DNA from: Deltaproteobacteria bacterium
GTDB lineage: Bacteria > Desulfobacterota > BSN033 > UBA1163
Length of the DNA: 42,917 nt
Direction: 5' to 3'
Assembly: GCA_016875195.1 (NCBI GenBank)
Contig: VGRY01000033.1
Coordinates: forward strand, 1 to 42,917
Part shown: positions 41,129-42,917 of the stretch, one piece after another
Layout of the letters: every line of letters starts with the position of its first letter
How positions within the stretch are numbered: position 1 is the first letter of the stretch
Notes under the pieces: generated by a model
Database searches by the model: none
Seen by the model: only the letters and a program-made list of their open reading frames with translations
Told to the model about the DNA's origin: nothing
Program-made: the position numbers and the translations under genes

Positions 41129-41862
41129 GCAAAAGGGGTCAGGTCTTGCAATCATACATTCCAAATTATTCTTAATGGGTTATTATAAGGAAAGACCCTT
41201 TCGCTTTTTGACGATTCAAATTTTCACCACACCTTCCACCAAGGCTTAGAAACAGCATTATGAAGATTTTCGAGCACTTCTTTCTGGAACCCGGGGGCCA
41301 ATTTTTGAATGTCTTCCATTTCGCTCACATCTTCTACAAATTTTACGCCATCTTCTTTTTCAAAAATTCCAAAAAACAAAGTGACACGTTTATCAGGCCA
41401 TAATGCATAAAACAGATACTTAATCCCCTCGGGTTTTAACCCAACCACCTTAGTCCATACCAAAGTAGCCCCCTCTAACCCCATGGGTTGGCCTTTAAAA
41501 TTTAACTTTTCAGAAGTTGCCTTTATCATCGTTTGCGAGTCAAAATACCACGTTGACTCAACTCTTTTGGAAGAAGAATACTTTTCGTCGCTAAAAAATT
41601 TCTTCCAGTTATGGCTACCAATAAGAGGATTTGGAATCCAGCCGGGAACACCAGAATCCACCAGAATCTTATCATCGGGTATCCGATTGACCGTTCCATA
41701 GCTTCCAGCATAATTACCCACGATCACAAAAAACATTGTGAGTAACAAGATAACAATCTTTTTCATATGCCACATCCTCCCAAATGGGGCAATTGGATTC
41801 AGTTTAGCATTAATATTTCCCTAATTATCAGATGGTTATGTTGCAAGACCTAACCTTTTTGC
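41129..41862. mobile_element. Inverted-repeat-bounded segment carrying a secreted-protein gene
   Basis: Left end GCAAAAGGGGTCAGG then TCTTGCAA (41129-41151); right end TTGCAAGACCTAACC then TTTTTGC (41841-41862). As inverted repeats they match over about 20 of 23 positions with one gap. One gene (41224-41766) fills the inside and there is no transposase. GGGGTCAGGTCTTGCAA-type ends resemble those of RAYT-linked elements, so it may be a non-autonomous or decayed element. TGCAAGACC also occurs at 4504-4512. Confidence 0.55.
41224..41766 (-). CDS. Secreted protein of unknown function
   Basis: 180 residues. ATG 41766 has GGGAGGA nine bases upstream; the in-frame ATG at 41775 is too close to it. 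A signal peptide (KKIVILLLTMFFVIVGNYAGSYG) is followed by an unrecognised domain rich in Trp and Lys (DSGVPGWIPNPLIGSHNWKKFF, ESTWYFDSQTM, TLVWTKVVGLKPEG). The C-terminus has a helical segment and ends KPWWKVW. There are no cysteines in the mature part and no obvious catalytic motif. It is bracketed by inverted repeats, which hints at cargo in a mobile segment. Confidence 0.7.
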   Translation of the reverse strand: MKKIVILLLTMFFVIVGNYAGSYGTVNRIPDDKILVDSGVPGWIPNPLIGSHNWKKFFSDEKYSSSKRVESTWYFDSQTMIKATSEKLNFKGQPMGLEGATLVWTKVVGLKPEGIKYLFYALWPDKRVTLFFGIFEKEDGVKFVEDVSEMEDIQKLAPGFQKEVLENLHNAVSKPWWKVW

Positions 41863-41924
41863 TTCCCCTGGTTCATTGCAATTCTTGCTTACGTTCCCGT
41901 TTCAACGCCCATACTTACAGTCCC

Positions 41925-42590
41925 TTAATCCAATCGCTTAATGGTATCAGGATCGTAGATTGCAGCTCCCTCCAACGAAATCACCATGCCAAAATGTATT
42001 AATTTTTCCTGGTCGTCGATGTCATGCCAACGATCGAGAAACTCTGGAATAGGAATAAAGGCGTAATGGCCGAAGATCGATGGATCCATGAAATAGATAT
42101 TTGTCTTATCATATCCTATAGCAACAGCGTAATGCCCCTCGTCCCAACTTTCTGACCACCGAATTGGAGAATCAGGCCACGCCTGAATGGCGACGATTAC
42201 CGGCTTTCGTGAATCAAGCAACGTTTTGAGGTCCTCCAGCGACATATGGACAAGTACATCCACCCGAAATCCAAGAGAGCGGGCGAACTCGGCTATCCTT
42301 CTGTAGTTAGTACCTTTTATCGGATCTGGTTCTAAAGCCTTGACCAGCTCATCATGGCGAAGCTCTTTCCCGTAATAATAAAGAACTGACTGGAGAGCAC
42401 TGATCCCACAGGTGTAATCGTAAGACTGGTAAGCGAGAGGCACCCAAATTAAATTTCCTACCTTCTTAGCAGAAGATACGCTGCTCTCTTGAAGCCAGGT
42501 AGGATTTAAGCATGCCTGGGAGACCAGGCACAGAATCACCCCGACCAAAAAAATTCGCCATCGGTTCGTATTGTACTGAGCCTCACTCAT
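41925..42590 (-). CDS. C39-family peptidase-like lipoprotein
   Basis: 221 residues. N-terminal signal with the lipobox VSQAC at about residue 27, so it is membrane-anchored outside the cytoplasm. The papain-like C39 domain shows the catalytic Cys in YDYTCGISALQSVLYYYG (about residue 61), the His in EGHYAVAIGYD (about 152) and the Asp in YFMDPS (about 168). In C39 proteins of this stand-alone type the activity is rarely known; here it may process an exported peptide or be inactive. No transporter gene is next to it. Confidence 0.85.
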   Translation of the reverse strand: MSEAQYNTNRWRIFLVGVILCLVSQACLNPTWLQESSVSSAKKVGNLIWVPLAYQSYDYTCGISALQSVLYYYGKELRHDELVKALEPDPIKGTNYRRIAEFARSLGFRVDVLVHMSLEDLKTLLDSRKPVIVAIQAWPDSPIRWSESWDEGHYAVAIGYDKTNIYFMDPSIFGHYAFIPIPEFLDRWHDIDDQEKLIHFGMVISLEGAAIYDPDTIKRLD

Positions 42591-42835
42591 AAGGATCTAC
42601 ATGGATAAAAAAATCTCCCATTAGTGCGTGGCAGAAAGGTTAACGAAATAAGCCTATTCTTAAATGGATTGATAGTCAAGTTGAATAATTCTTCTTCACC
42701 AACTTACCCATATCGCTGATTTGCGTTTGAAATATGGAATGGAGGGTTGAGATTCTAAGTCGAAGACTATAGAAAGAAACACTCACTTAGACCTAAACTG
42801 AGCGATTTTTCTTTTCAAGATTTGAAAAAAACTTA

Positions 42836-42917
42836 CTTACAGGGCGATAGATCTTGGTTATAATAGGTTTGGTCAAAAACAAAAACTATCACCCTGTAAG
42901 TGAGGAGATTATGAAGC
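42836..42917 (+). promoter_or_regulatory. Promoter framed by an inverted repeat, and start of a gene cut by the window edge
   Basis: CTTACAGGGCGATAG (42836-42850) and CTATCACCCTGTAAG (42886-42900) are inverted with one mismatch, 35 bp apart. TATAAT lies between at 42859-42864, with a poor -35 (CTTACA) in the left arm. GAGGAG (42902-42907) and ATG (42911) begin a gene that runs off the window. The layout suits an IS terminus or an autoregulated operator. Confidence 0.5.

Noticed and set aside
1..42917. CRISPR array
   Set aside because: No set of regularly spaced direct repeats was seen; the repeats present are inverted and dispersed.

Overview
The window looks like a chromosomal segment of an anaerobic, Gram-negative bacterium. 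Evidence for this: lipoproteins and an OmpA-type envelope protein, a formate dehydrogenase subunit with its maturation factor, a pyruvate:ferredoxin oxidoreductase operon joined to NADH-type diaphorase genes, genes for selenocysteine insertion, and polyamine synthesis through carboxy(nor)spermidine. Together with the many small palindromic repeats, a Desulfobacterota (deltaproteobacterial) type of genome is my best guess. It is an inference, because no 16S gene is present.

Layout. 1-1702: end of a formate dehydrogenase iron-sulfur subunit, a strong terminator, and fdhE. 1895-4959: a lipoprotein, a patatin-like lipase, a REP-associated (RAYT) transposase flanked by a perfect inverted repeat, and a small membrane protein. 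5089-6405: a secreted UshA-like metallophosphatase whose frame is crossed by one TGA, read here as a selenocysteine codon. 6585-12164: a B12-binding radical SAM protein, selA, an RluA-family pseudouridine synthase, pgeF, yggU and the selenocysteine tRNA. 12236-14873: tatA, folK, a YHS protein, an OmpA-family lipoprotein and a transaldolase.

From 15090 to 33225 nearly everything is on the minus strand. Read in transcription order it runs uvrA, DUF4870 protein, GerMN protein, serS, four tRNA-Ser and one tRNA-Arg interleaved with a small secreted protein and tadA, SRP RNA, dnaX, ybaB, recR, then porC-porD-porA-porB and three diaphorase subunits (NuoE-, NuoF- and NuoG-like), and finally hsp20. 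The plus strand resumes at 33616 with a polyamine locus: carboxy(nor)spermidine synthase and decarboxylase, an XRE-cupin regulator, pyruvoyl arginine decarboxylase, agmatinase and a phenylacetate-CoA ligase-like enzyme. The right end has a HigBA toxin-antitoxin pair, a secreted protein between inverted repeats, a C39-peptidase-like lipoprotein and the edge of another gene.

The most notable points are these. (1) The candidate selenoprotein has a CxxU motif and a SECIS-like hairpin, and lies within 7 kb of selA and selC. (2) All five tRNAs at 25.9-27.7 kb end in a 3' hairpin that contains the CCA end, with arms that differ in sequence but keep pairing. (3) Two near-identical promoter-operator modules precede the two halves of the polyamine locus and are probably bound by the XRE-cupin regulator. 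(4) A pyruvate:ferredoxin oxidoreductase operon runs directly into NADH-diaphorase genes. (5) There are several dispersed palindromic repeat families, one of which supplies the C-terminal end of UvrA.
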